This document shows, piece after piece, positions 1-7,854 of a stretch of 64,000 bases of DNA (its first letter is position 1; every line of letters starts with the position of its first letter). The DNA is from Thiohalospira sp051746205. GTDB lineage: Bacteria > Pseudomonadota > Gammaproteobacteria > Thiohalospirales > Thiohalospiraceae. Position numbers and translations under genes: made by a program. The notes under the pieces were generated by a model, which was given only the letters and a program-made list of their open reading frames with translations, did not search any database and was not told the origin of the DNA. The stretch lies in NCBI GenBank assembly GCA_051746205.1, contig JBNJEU010000002.1:1-64000 (forward strand). Reading direction: 5' to 3'.

Positions 1-201
1 CGCCAGCAGCTCCGGATCGCTGCCGACATTGAAGGTCCGCCAGGTCCCCAGGCCGATGACCGGCAGACGTCCGCCACCGGGGATCGACTTGCGCAGCAGC
101 CCGCCGCCGTCGGCCAGAGAGAGCTGCGGCGACAGCCCGGCTGCGGCAATGCCGGCACCGAGCATTTTCAGGGCGGTCCGGCGCGAGTAGCGATGGCTCA
201 T
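1..201 (-). CDS. Tat-exported aldo/keto reductase, N-terminal part (runs off the window)
   Basis: The 67 visible residues start at the ATG complementing 199-201. They begin with a twin-arginine-like signal (SRRTALKML followed by a small hydrophobic stretch rich in Ala/Gly, to about residue 30). The mature part then opens with a segment ending LPVIGLGTW, the first beta strand of the aldo/keto reductase barrel. Exported members of this NAD(P)H-type oxidoreductase family are common in proteobacteria. The catalytic Tyr/Lys/His residues lie outside the window, so activity and substrate cannot be judged. The gene is divergent from the toxin-antitoxin pair that follows. The 296 bases from 202 to 497 hold no convincing gene; the only clear structure there is the palindrome at 454-475. 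Confidence 0.75.
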   Translation of the reverse strand, partial: MSHRYSRRTALKMLGAGIAAAGLSPQLSLADGGGLLRKSIPGGGRLPVIGLGTWRTFNVGSDPELLA

Positions 202-453
202 GGAGACGACCTCGTTCGGGGTGGCTCGATCCTGGCGCCCAGCGTAGCAAGGATCCGCCTGAAGGGTCGCGCATGAAAGCGGTGAACTCGGGCCAACGGC
301 CGAACTGGAGGGTGAACGGTATGAAGTTCAACCAGCCACTGGGAGAGCGGGACACGCCATGAAACACCTCACCCTCGTCCGCCAGCCAAATCCAGCCGGG
401 GCCACCCCGGGCTCGCCCCCACAGTCCTTGCGGACGTTGCGGCCCCATGTGCC

Positions 454-475
454 GAGTGGTACTTTTGTATCACTC
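454..475 (+). promoter_or_regulatory. Candidate operator palindrome upstream of the toxin-antitoxin pair
   Basis: Two 9-base arms, GAGTGGTAC and GTATCACTC, surround TTTT. They are inverted repeats with one mismatch and end 22 bases before the antitoxin ATG. Phd/RelB-type antitoxins usually bind such palindromes over their own promoter, so autoregulation is the likely role. This is inferred from position and symmetry only. Confidence 0.5.
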
Positions 476-497
476 CACTCCGAACACGGGGCGCACC

Positions 498-755
498 ATG
501 AAGGTCGAGCTTGTCACCACCCTCAAACGCCAGGCCACGCGGATCCTGGACGATCTGCACCAGACCAGGGAGCCGGTGCTGATCACCGAGCACGGTCAGC
601 CATCCGCCTATCTGGTCGATGTTGAGGATTATGAATTCATGCAGCGCCGGCTTGCGCTGCTTGATGGGCTCTCACGGGGAGAGCGCGCGGTACTCGATGG
701 ACGGACGTACCGCCAGGATGAAGCCAGGGAGAGGATGGACCGATGGCTGAAATAA
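498..755 (+). CDS. Type II antitoxin, Phd/YefM-like
   Basis: This 85-residue protein is the probable antitoxin of the ParE-like toxin encoded directly downstream. The N-terminal half has the Phd/YefM DNA-binding layout (residues 1-50, with an EPVLITEHGQPSAYLV-type strand-turn). The charged C-terminal tail ends DRWLK and would be the flexible toxin-neutralising part. I chose the ATG at 498 over the upstream in-frame start at 447 because residues from MKVELV onward match the family start and because the palindrome at 454-475 would then lie in the promoter. Its last 13 bases overlap the toxin gene, which is typical of translational coupling in such pairs. Confidence 0.8.
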   Translation: MKVELVTTLKRQATRILDDLHQTREPVLITEHGQPSAYLVDVEDYEFMQRRLALLDGLSRGERAVLDGRTYRQDEARERMDRWLK

Positions 756-1063
756 TCTGGACCGAACCCGCCCTCCACGAGCTTGACGCCGTCGCCGACT
801 ACATCGCCCTCGACAACCCCGCCGCAGCCCGCCATCTCGTCCAGACGGTCTTTGCCGGCACCGAGCGCCTGGAAGAGTTCCCCCAATCCGGCCGCATCCC
901 TCCGGAACTCGCCGGCTCCGTCTACCGGGAAGTCATCGTGCCGCCGTGTCGCATCTTCTATCGGCAGGAGCGCGAGCAGGTCCTGATCCTCATCATCATG
1001 CGCGAGGAGCGGGCGCTTCGCCTGTCAATGCTGGAAAGCTGGACGGACTCGGACTCCAGCTGA
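743..1063 (+). CDS. Type II toxin, ParE/RelE superfamily
   Basis: This 106-residue protein has the ParE/RelE toxin fold pattern. It has an N-terminal strand with IIWTEPALHELDAVADYI, then NPAAARHLV, a middle block with FPQSGR and YREVIVPPCRIFYR, and a final strand-rich part ending near RALRLSMLE. ParE members poison gyrase and RelE members cleave ribosome-bound mRNA. The YIALDNPxAA and FPxSGR segments favour the ParE side, but the target is not provable from sequence. The ATG lies 13 bases inside the antitoxin gene, preceded by a GGGAGAGG ribosome binding site. Genes of this type often stabilise plasmids or chromosomal islands. Confidence 0.82.
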   Translation: MAEIIWTEPALHELDAVADYIALDNPAAARHLVQTVFAGTERLEEFPQSGRIPPELAGSVYREVIVPPCRIFYRQEREQVLILIIMREERALRLSMLESWTDSDSS

Positions 1064-1142
1064 CCCCTCGTTTGATTCGTTTCACAACAGGCACGCTGGA
1101 AATATCCATCGCGTTGACCCAAAAGGCGAAGAAGCGCAATCT

Positions 1143-1162
1143 ATCGTTTCATAATCGTTTCA
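1143..1162 (+). promoter_or_regulatory. Tandem ATCGTTTCA repeats before the HipA-like gene
   Basis: ATCGTTTCA occurs at 1143-1151 and 1154-1162, an 11-base period (one helical turn). A third partial copy, CGTTTCAC, lies at 1078-1085. The second copy ends 12 bases before the start codon at 1175. The downstream protein has its own N-terminal helix-turn-helix, so an autoregulatory operator is plausible. No binding evidence exists in the sequence itself. Confidence 0.4.
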
Positions 1163-1174
1163 CGCGGAATCGCC

Positions 1175-2542
1175 ATGGGTCCGACCACTGATGAACTCCT
1201 GGGCCGCCTTCGCACCCTCGGTAGCGCCTCGCGGGCCGAGCTGGTCGAGGCCTCGGGCGCCAGCGCGGCCACCGTCTATCGCCGGCTGCGGGACGCCGAG
1301 GCGCGCGGCAAGGTGGTCTCCTTCGGTCGCGGGCCGGCCACCCGCTACGCCGTGCGCGGGCCGTTGTTCGGCCGTGCCGACGCCGTGCCGATCCATCGCG
1401 TCGATGGTGAGGGTCGCGTCCTTCCCCTGGCCGAGCTGGTCGGTCTCGACCATGGCGCGGTTCTCGTTCGCCCCGCCAGTCGGGGGCCGCTCCCGGATCT
1501 GCTCCTCGGCGAGGCCGGAAGCGGGTTGTTCGACGACCTGCCGTTCTTCCTCCAGGACCTGCGCCCCCAGGGCTTTCTGGGTCGCCTGAACGCCCACGCC
1601 CTCCCCACCTTTCCCGACAACCCGGAGCACTGGTCCACCGAGCACATCGGCGCCTGGCTGCTGGATCGTGCCGTCGACACCCCCGGCGACCTGCTGCTCG
1701 GCGACGCGGCGGTGACGCGCTGGCACGGGTGGCAGCCGGAACGTGCCGCGATCGACGATTTCCCGACGCTGGCCGCGCGGGCCCTGGCCGGGGGGGCGCC
1801 CGGCTCCTCGGTGGGGGGCGAGCAGCCCAAGTTCGCCGCCGAGGTGGACGGGCGCGCGGTGCTGGTGAAATTCTCGCCCCCCGATGACGGCAGCGCCATC
1901 GCCCGGCGCTGGCGCGATCTGCTGGTGTGCGAGTCCCTGGCACTGGCCACCCTCGGGGAACACGGGCTGACCGTGGCCGAGAGCCGCTTGCTGGAACGGG
2001 GAGGGCGGTTCTTCCTGGAGTCGGTGCGCTTCGACCGGACCGCCCGGGGCGGGCGTCTGCCCGCCCTCTCGCTGCTCACCGTGGACGCGGAGTTCAGCGG
2101 TACCGGTCAGGGGTGGGTGCGGGCCATCCGGGCCCTGGCGCGGCAGGGGCGGCTCACCGACGAGACGGTGACGACCGTCGTCCGGGTCCAGGCCTTCGCC
2201 GACTGGATCGAGAACAGCGATCAGCACCTCGGCAACCTGAGCCTCCAGCCGCACCCCGGCGGTCGGCTGGTGCTGGCTCCGATCTACGACATGCTGCCCA
2301 TGGGCCATGCACCGCGCCCCGGCGAGGTCCCGCCAACGGCCGATTTCCGTCCGCCACCGGCCCATGCGGGTGTCGAGCCGTGGCGCGAGGGCGGGGCCAT
2401 GGCGCTGGAATTCTGGCGGCGCGCCGCCGAAGACACCCGCATCACCCCGGACTTTCGGTCCGTGGCGGCGGGACGGGCCGAGCGCGTCACCGCCGCGCTG
2501 GCGACACCGGAACTCCCGGCCACCGATGGCCCCGGCTGGTAG
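1175..2542 (+). CDS. yjjJ: HipA-family kinase-like toxin with N-terminal helix-turn-helix, YjjJ type
   Basis: This 455-residue protein resembles E. coli YjjJ (HipH), a solitary HipA relative. Residues 1-60 form a winged helix-turn-helix (AELVEASGASAATVYRRLRD). The rest is a HipA kinase fold: a glycine-rich SSVGGEQPKF loop at 211-220, a likely ATP-binding lysine near 232, the catalytic NSDQHLGN loop with D349 and N354, and a metal-binding YDM aspartate at 372. The D349-N354 and D349-D372 spacings match HipA D309, N314 and D332. No separate HipB antitoxin gene is adjacent; the fused HTH may replace it. It lies 111 bases after the ParE-like toxin and probably has its own promoter. Confidence 0.85.
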   Translation: MGPTTDELLGRLRTLGSASRAELVEASGASAATVYRRLRDAEARGKVVSFGRGPATRYAVRGPLFGRADAVPIHRVDGEGRVLPLAELVGLDHGAVLVRPASRGPLPDLLLGEAGSGLFDDLPFFLQDLRPQGFLGRLNAHALPTFPDNPEHWSTEHIGAWLLDRAVDTPGDLLLGDAAVTRWHGWQPERAAIDDFPTLAARALAGGAPGSSVGGEQPKFAAEVDGRAVLVKFSPPDDGSAIARRWRDLLVCESLALATLGEHGLTVAESRLLERGGRFFLESVRFDRTARGGRLPALSLLTVDAEFSGTGQGWVRAIRALARQGRLTDETVTTVVRVQAFADWIENSDQHLGNLSLQPHPGGRLVLAPIYDMLPMGHAPRPGEVPPTADFRPPPAHAGVEPWREGGAMALEFWRRAAEDTRITPDFRSVAAGRAERVTAALATPELPATDGPGW

Positions 2543-2558
2543 CAAGAGAGGAGCCTCC

Positions 2559-3131
2559 TCACCCCGCCCGCACCACCTCCCCACTGACCAGATCCCGGAT
2601 CGCCGTGGGCCGCGCCTGTCCCCCGGTCGGGCCGCTCAGCACATGGTCCAGCCGCGCCCCGAAGGTGCGCCGCACGGCATCGGCCGTGTCCAGCGGCGGC
2701 CGGCCGGCCCGATTGGCGGAGGTGGAGATCACCGGCTTGCCGAAGGCGCGGGCCAGGGCGGCCGCCGGAGGGTGGGCGCTCACTCGCACGGCGAGGGTGG
2801 GGTGTTCGCCGCGCAACCAGCGGGAGAGCCCGCGCGCCGCCGGCACCAGCCAGGTGTGCGGGCCGGGCCAGCTCGCCATCAGCCGCGCCTCCAGCTCGGG
2901 CGTGAGGGGTGCGAGGTAGGGGCGCAGCTGGTCGAGATCCGCCGCCAGCAGGATCAGGCCCTTGCGCCACGGGCGGCGCTTCAGCGCCAGCAGCCGGGCC
3001 ACGGCGTCGGGGTTGTCGGGATCGCAGCCGAGGCCGAAGACCGCCTCGGTGGGGTAGGCCACCACACCGCCGGCCGCCAGCGCGTGCGCCGCCGTGACCG
3101 GGGCGCCGAAGGGCACCCCGGCGGGCCTCAC
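2559..3131 (-). CDS. tsaC: Threonylcarbamoyl-AMP synthase (Sua5/YrdC family)
   Basis: TsaC makes threonylcarbamoyl-AMP from threonine, bicarbonate and ATP, the first step in the t6A37 modification of ANN-decoding tRNAs. The 190-residue length fits the short TsaC/YrdC form without the Sua5 C-terminal domain. Visible signatures are VVAYPTEAVFGLGCD near the N terminus, the KRRPWRKG nucleotide-binding stretch, and PVISTSANRAGRPP. The start is GTG at 3131, overlapping the topA stop as GTGA, so the gene is translationally coupled to topA. It is the last gene of the dprA-smg-topA-tsaC run, an order common in gammaproteobacteria. Confidence 0.93.
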   Translation of the reverse strand: MRPAGVPFGAPVTAAHALAAGGVVAYPTEAVFGLGCDPDNPDAVARLLALKRRPWRKGLILLAADLDQLRPYLAPLTPELEARLMASWPGPHTWLVPAARGLSRWLRGEHPTLAVRVSAHPPAAALARAFGKPVISTSANRAGRPPLDTADAVRRTFGARLDHVLSGPTGGQARPTAIRDLVSGEVVRAG

Positions 3132-5431
3132 GTCTCTTCACCCTCCTCGGGGTACGGCTCGGCGTAGGTGCACGATTTCTGCGGGCAGACCTTCTCGCGA
3201 CCGCGTTTCTTGGTGGTCTTGATGGTCAGCACCGGCCAGCTGCACTGGGGGCAGGTCTCGGCGATGGGCGGGTTGAAGACCGCGTAGCGGCACTTCGGGT
3301 ACTCGGAGCAGGAATAGAAGTCCTTGCCCTTGCGCGACTTGCGCTTCTGCAGCTCGCCCTTGCCGCATTCCGGGCAGGTGACGCCGGTGGGCTCCGGCTT
3401 CTCCAGCGGCTCGACGTGGCGGCAATCGGGGTAGTTGTTGCAGCCGATGAACTTGCCGTAGCGCCCCTTGCGGATGATCAGGTCGCCGCCGCATTCCGGG
3501 CAGCTGCGCCCCTCGACCTTCTCCGGCTCCTTCGCCGCGTCGTCGGCGCTCTCGTCGACGTCGCGGGTGTAGTTGCACTCCGGGTAGCCGGTGCAGCCGA
3601 TGAACGAGCCGCGCCGGCCGAGGCGCTTGGTCAGCGGCTTGCCGCACTCGGGGCACGCCTCGCCGATGTCCTCCTGGGTGACGTCGGCGCGGCTGACGCT
3701 CTCCGCCTTCTCCTCCACCAGCGCGTGGAAGGGCTGCCAGAACGCCTCCATCACCGGCACCCAGTCGCGTTCGCCGCGGGCGACATCGTCCAGCTCGTCC
3801 TCCAGCCGCGCGGTGAAGTCGTAGTCGACGTACTGCGGGAAGTGGTTGGTCAGGAAGCGGTTCACCACCCGGCCGACGTCGGTGGGGAAGAACCGCTTGC
3901 GATCCATCTCCACGTATTCGCGCTGCTGCAGGGTCTGGATGATGCTGGCGTAGGTCGACGGGCGGCCGATGCCGTACTCCTCCAGGGTCTTCACCAGGCT
4001 CGCCTCGGTGTAGCGCGGCGGCGGTTCGGTGAAGTGCTGTTCCGGGACCACCTCCTGGAGCGGGACGACGTCGCCCTCCGCCAGCGGCGGCAGGATGCGA
4101 TCGGCGTCCTTGTCCTCCTTGCCGTCGTCGCGGCCCTCCTGATAGACCGCCATGAAGCCGGGGTCGACGATGGTCGAGCCGTTGGCGCGGAACAGGTGCT
4201 TCGGCTCGCCGGCCATCAGATCCACGGCCACGGTGTCGATGGTGGCGTGGACCATCTGGCAAGCGACGGTGCGCTTCCAGACCAGCTCGTAGAGGCGCAG
4301 TTGATCCTTCTCCAGCCGCGCGCTCAGCTCTTCCGGGGCGCGGGCGGCGGAGGTGGGGCGGATGGCCTCGTGGGCCTCCTGGGCGTTCTTCGACTGGGTG
4401 CGGTAGGAACGCGGCTTCGCCGGCACCTTGTCGGCGCCGAAGCGCTCGCCGATGACGTCGCGCAGCTCGCCGACCGCCTCGTTGGCGAGGTTCACCGAGT
4501 CGGTTCGCATGTAGGTGATCAGACCGACGGTCTCGCCGCCGAGGTCGATGCCCTCGTACAGCTGCTGGGCGACGCGCATGGTCCGGGCGGCGGTAAAGCC
4601 GAGCTTGCGCGCCGCCTCCTGCTGCAGCGTCGAGGTGGTGAACGGCGCCGACGGGTTGCGTTTGCGCTGCTTCTTCTCGACGGAGTGGACCGTCAGTTTC
4701 CCGTCGGCGGCCTCTTCCAGCCGCTGGCGCACCGTGCTCGCGCGCGCCTCGTCGGTGATGGTGAACTGCTCCACCTTCTCACCGTCGAAGTGGGTCAGGC
4801 GGCCGGTGAGCGGTTGCTCATCCGCGCTGGCGCGCGCCTCCACAGTCCAGTACTCCTGTGGCACGAAGGCCTCGATGGCCTCCTCGCGCTCGACGATGAG
4901 CCGCAGCGCCGGCGACTGCACGCGCCCGGCGGAGAGCCCCCGGCGCACCTTCTTCCACAGCAGCGGCGACAGGTTGAAGCCGACCAGGTAGTCCAGCGCG
5001 CGGCGTGCCTGCTGGGCGTTGACCATGTCCTCGGAGAGCTCGCGCGGCTCCTCGATGGCGTTCTGGATGGCGCTCTTGGTGATCTCGTTGAAGACCACGC
5101 GGCCGACGGTCTTGCCCTCGAGGATGCCGCGCTCGCGCAGCAGCTCGTAGAGGTGCCAGGAGATCGCCTCGCCTTCGCGGTCCGGGTCGGTCGCGAGATA
5201 GAGGGCGTCGGCCGATTTCACCGCCTTGGCGATGGCGTCGATGTGCTTGGTGTTCCGCTCCACCGGCTCGTAGTGCATGGCGAAGCCGTTGTCGGGCTCC
5301 ACCGCGCCCTCCTTGGGGCGCAGGTCGCGGACATGGCCGTACGAGGCCAGGACCTTGTAGTCCTTGCCGAGGTACTTCTCGATGGTCTTCGCCTTGGCCG
5401 GCGACTCCACCACGACAACATTCTTGGCCAT
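3128..5431 (-). CDS. topA: DNA topoisomerase I
   Basis: TopA is a type IA topoisomerase that relaxes negative supercoils through a transient 5'-phosphotyrosine link. The 767-residue protein starts with the Toprim domain (MAKNVVVVESPAKAKTIEKYL, then the acidic TDPDREGE). The active-site tyrosine is in GLITYMRTDS (about residue 307). The C-terminal third has three clear C4 zinc ribbons with CPECG openings, plus a last Cys-containing segment (CPQCSWPV then CPQKSC). I chose the ATG at 5431 over the upstream in-frame start because MAKNVVVV is the family start and a GAAGAGAG ribosome binding site precedes it. It is a little shorter than E. coli TopA (865) but complete. Confidence 0.97.
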   Translation of the reverse strand: MAKNVVVVESPAKAKTIEKYLGKDYKVLASYGHVRDLRPKEGAVEPDNGFAMHYEPVERNTKHIDAIAKAVKSADALYLATDPDREGEAISWHLYELLRERGILEGKTVGRVVFNEITKSAIQNAIEEPRELSEDMVNAQQARRALDYLVGFNLSPLLWKKVRRGLSAGRVQSPALRLIVEREEAIEAFVPQEYWTVEARASADEQPLTGRLTHFDGEKVEQFTITDEARASTVRQRLEEAADGKLTVHSVEKKQRKRNPSAPFTTSTLQQEAARKLGFTAARTMRVAQQLYEGIDLGGETVGLITYMRTDSVNLANEAVGELRDVIGERFGADKVPAKPRSYRTQSKNAQEAHEAIRPTSAARAPEELSARLEKDQLRLYELVWKRTVACQMVHATIDTVAVDLMAGEPKHLFRANGSTIVDPGFMAVYQEGRDDGKEDKDADRILPPLAEGDVVPLQEVVPEQHFTEPPPRYTEASLVKTLEEYGIGRPSTYASIIQTLQQREYVEMDRKRFFPTDVGRVVNRFLTNHFPQYVDYDFTARLEDELDDVARGERDWVPVMEAFWQPFHALVEEKAESVSRADVTQEDIGEACPECGKPLTKRLGRRGSFIGCTGYPECNYTRDVDESADDAAKEPEKVEGRSCPECGGDLIIRKGRYGKFIGCNNYPDCRHVEPLEKPEPTGVTCPECGKGELQKRKSRKGKDFYSCSEYPKCRYAVFNPPIAETCPQCSWPVLTIKTTKKRGREKVCPQKSCTYAEPYPEEGEET

Positions 5432-5524
5432 GCGCGCTCTCTTCAGAAAAAGCAAAACCCGCGCGGGGCGGGCTCATCGAATCCTTCACCGCCGGGACGT
5501 CGCCCCGGCGGCTGGCCGGACACC

Positions 5525-6004
5525 CTAGTGGAGGCTGCCCGCCATCTCGTTGAAGACCAGGTCCTCCATCCAGGCGAAGGCGGCCTCCTGGCCCGGCAGG
5601 TTGAACAGCACCATCAGCACCACCCACTTCAGCTGCTCGAGGTCGATGACCTCGGCGTCCAGCGCCATCACGCGGTCGATGACCATCTCCCGGGAGGCCT
5701 GATCGAGGACCCCGACCTGTTCCAGGAAGAGCAGGAAGCCGCGGGTCTCGGCGTCCATCTTCTCGGTCTCGGCATCGGTGAAGACGCGGAGGCTCTGAGG
5801 GTGGAAGGGTTCGCTGCCGGTGTTCTCCTGCAGGTCCACCAGGCCTTCCAGCCAGGCGAAGGCCTTGTCGATCTCGCCCCTGTGGAAGCCGGCGGCGGAG
5901 AGCTCCGTGCGAAGGGAATCCTCATCCGGTTCGAGTTCCATTTCCTCGTCGTAGAGGTAGTTCTCGAACAGGTACATCAGAACGTCGAGCACGTTCTCTT
6001 TCAT
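5525..6004 (-). CDS. smg: Smg protein (DUF494)
   Basis: This 159-residue protein is clearly the Smg/DUF494 family, recognisable by NVLDVLMYLFENYL at the start, RGFLLFLEQVGVLD in the middle and LKWVVLMVLFNLPG near the end. Its molecular role is not established; it is conserved next to dprA and topA in many gammaproteobacteria. The ATG at 6004 shares a base with the dprA stop (TGATG), so translation is probably coupled. An upstream TTG in frame is less likely. Confidence 0.93.
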   Translation of the reverse strand: MKENVLDVLMYLFENYLYDEEMELEPDEDSLRTELSAAGFHRGEIDKAFAWLEGLVDLQENTGSEPFHPQSLRVFTDAETEKMDAETRGFLLFLEQVGVLDQASREMVIDRVMALDAEVIDLEQLKWVVLMVLFNLPGQEAAFAWMEDLVFNEMAGSLH

Positions 6005-7251
6005 CAACTCGGCCTCTTTGTCGCGCGGCCGTAGCGCCCACCCGGGGCGGAGAGGACCGCGCCTTCCAGTTCAAGCAAAATTAGCATGGAGGAAACCGTT
6101 TCCGCCGTCAATCCGCACCTTTCCACCAGAGTATCAACATACTCGGGCTCCGCGCCCAGCGCGTCCAGCACCCGGCGCGCCTCCGGCGAGCGCGCGCCGG
6201 GCCCCGCCGCCTCTCCACCCGCCTCGGCGGGAACGACGATCCCCGGGGCGACCTCCTCGGCCACATCACCGGCGTCCTCCACCAGCCGGGCGCCGTCGCG
6301 GATCAGGCGGTGGCAGCCGCGACTGCCGGGATTGCGCACCGGCCCCGGCACCGCCATGACCTCGCGCCCGGCCTCCAGCGCGAGGCGGGCGGTGATCAGC
6401 GAGCCGGAGCGGCGCGCCGCCTCCACCACCACGGTGCCCAGGGTCATGCCGGCGATGATCCGGTTGCGGCGCGGGAACTGGTGGCGCATGGGCGGCGTGC
6501 CCGGCGGCAGTTCCGCGATCAGGGCGCCGTGTTCGCGGATCGCCGCCGCCAGCGTGCGGTGGCGGCTCGGGTAGACCCGGTCGGGACCGCACCCGAGCAC
6601 CGCCACCGTCGGCCCCTCCGCCTCCAGGGCGCCGCGATGGGCGGCCGCGTCGATGCCCAGCGCCAGACCGCTGACCACGCTCAGGCCGGAACGCGCCAGC
6701 CCCGCCGCCAGCGCCCCGGCCTGCTCGACCCCGGCCGGCGACGGCTTGCGGGTGCCCACCACCGCCACCCCCGGCCAGGCGACACTGTCGGGGTCGCCGT
6801 TGACGAACAGCACCGGCGGCGGGTCGTCGAGCTCGCGCAGGCCCGCCGGGTAGCGCGGGTCGTCCAGGGCCAGCAGGTGATGGTCCGGACCCTCGAGCCA
6901 GGCCCGAGCCGCCGCCAGCTCCGGGGGTGGCGGCGCGGTCAGCGCGGCGAGCACCTCGCGATCGCGGATGCCGTCGGCGGCGAGGGCCGCCACATCGCGA
7001 TCCAGCAGGGCGTCGGGACCCCCGTAGTGGGCCACGAGTCGGGCGATCCGGGTGGCGCCGAGCCCGGGACAGCAGGCCAGGCGCAGCCACTGGTCCGGCG
7101 CCGCCAGCCGGGCACCGTCCGCCAGCCGTTCGGCCAGGGTGGGCGCGGCGTCGCCGGGCTCGTCCGCCAGCCCCGAGAGGCCGGGATCGGCGATCGGGCC
7201 CGGCTCCGGAGCGGGGTTTTCATCGGGGATCGGGGGTGTCGCGGCTGCCAT
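6004..7251 (-). CDS. dprA: DNA-processing protein DprA
   Basis: DprA binds incoming single-stranded DNA and loads RecA during natural transformation. The 415-residue protein has a proline/acid-rich N-terminal tail (about residues 1-40) and a short helical region with ACCPGLGATRIARLV. The Rossmann-like DNA-binding core follows, with VVGTRKPSPAG, SGLALGIDAAAHRGAL, GCGPDRVYPSRH and FPRRNRIIAGM. A C-terminal winged helix (residues about 350-410) closes it. I chose the ATG at 7251 because an AGGAGG site sits six bases upstream and because a longer reading would run into def on the other strand. It is divergent from def. Confidence 0.94.
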   Translation of the reverse strand: MAAATPPIPDENPAPEPGPIADPGLSGLADEPGDAAPTLAERLADGARLAAPDQWLRLACCPGLGATRIARLVAHYGGPDALLDRDVAALAADGIRDREVLAALTAPPPPELAAARAWLEGPDHHLLALDDPRYPAGLRELDDPPPVLFVNGDPDSVAWPGVAVVGTRKPSPAGVEQAGALAAGLARSGLSVVSGLALGIDAAAHRGALEAEGPTVAVLGCGPDRVYPSRHRTLAAAIREHGALIAELPPGTPPMRHQFPRRNRIIAGMTLGTVVVEAARRSGSLITARLALEAGREVMAVPGPVRNPGSRGCHRLIRDGARLVEDAGDVAEEVAPGIVVPAEAGGEAAGPGARSPEARRVLDALGAEPEYVDTLVERCGLTAETVSSMLILLELEGAVLSAPGGRYGRATKRPS

Positions 7252-7350
7252 GGGGTCCTCCTTGACCGGGCGCAGTGGCCGTGGGTGCCTTGAATCCAGT
7301 ATGATCGGACTCATTCTATCGGTATCGACCCCCACTGCAAGCTGGAAACC

Positions 7351-7854
7351 ATGGCCCTGCTCAACGTTCTGCACTTTCCCGACCCCCGCCTGCGCACCGT
7401 GGCCGATCCGGTGGCGACGGTGGACGACACCGTCCGCCGGCTGGTGGCCGACATGTTCGAGACCATGTACGAGGCCCCCGGCATCGGGCTGGCGGCGACC
7501 CAGGTCAACGTCCACCAGCGTGTCGTGGTCATCGACGTCTCCGAGGACAAGAGCGACCCGCGCGTCTACATCAACCCGGAGATCCTCGCCCGCGAGGGGA
7601 TCGAGACCATGGAGGAGGGCTGCCTGTCGGTCCCCGGCGTCTTCGAGAAGGTGGAGCGCGCCGACCATGTGACCGTGCGCGCCCTGGACCAGCACGGCGA
7701 GGAGCGCGAGGAGGAGGCCGACGGCCTGCTCGCGGTCTGCATCCAGCACGAGATCGACCACCTGGACGGCAAGGTCTTCGTCGATCACCTCTCCGAGATC
7801 AAGCGCACCCGCATCCGCAAGAAGCTGGAAAAGCAATCCAAGCGGACGATGTGA
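7351..7854 (+). CDS. def: Peptide deformylase
   Basis: Def removes the N-formyl group from nascent proteins using an active-site Fe(II). All three family motifs are present: GIGLAATQ (residues 44-51), EGCLSVP with metal-ligand Cys91, and QHEIDH with His133, Glu134 and His137, matching E. coli Cys90/His132/His136. The 167-residue length is standard. It is the first gene of the def-fmt-rsmB run and is divergent from dprA; the 99-base gap must hold promoters for both. Its stop overlaps the fmt GTG start. Confidence 0.97.
   Translation: MALLNVLHFPDPRLRTVADPVATVDDTVRRLVADMFETMYEAPGIGLAATQVNVHQRVVVIDVSEDKSDPRVYINPEILAREGIETMEEGCLSVPGVFEKVERADHVTVRALDQHGEEREEEADGLLAVCIQHEIDHLDGKVFVDHLSEIKRTRIRKKLEKQSKRTM

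Noticed and set aside
5489..5511. Hairpin CCGCCGGG / CCCGGCGG between smg and topA as a terminator
   Set aside because: No T run follows it on the minus strand, and the two genes are likely cotranscribed.
3416..6034. An 872-codon open frame on the plus strand opposite topA and smg
   Set aside because: It is the antisense shadow of two clearly conserved genes; its composition (runs of Leu, Val, Arg, His, Asp) is typical of such shadows.
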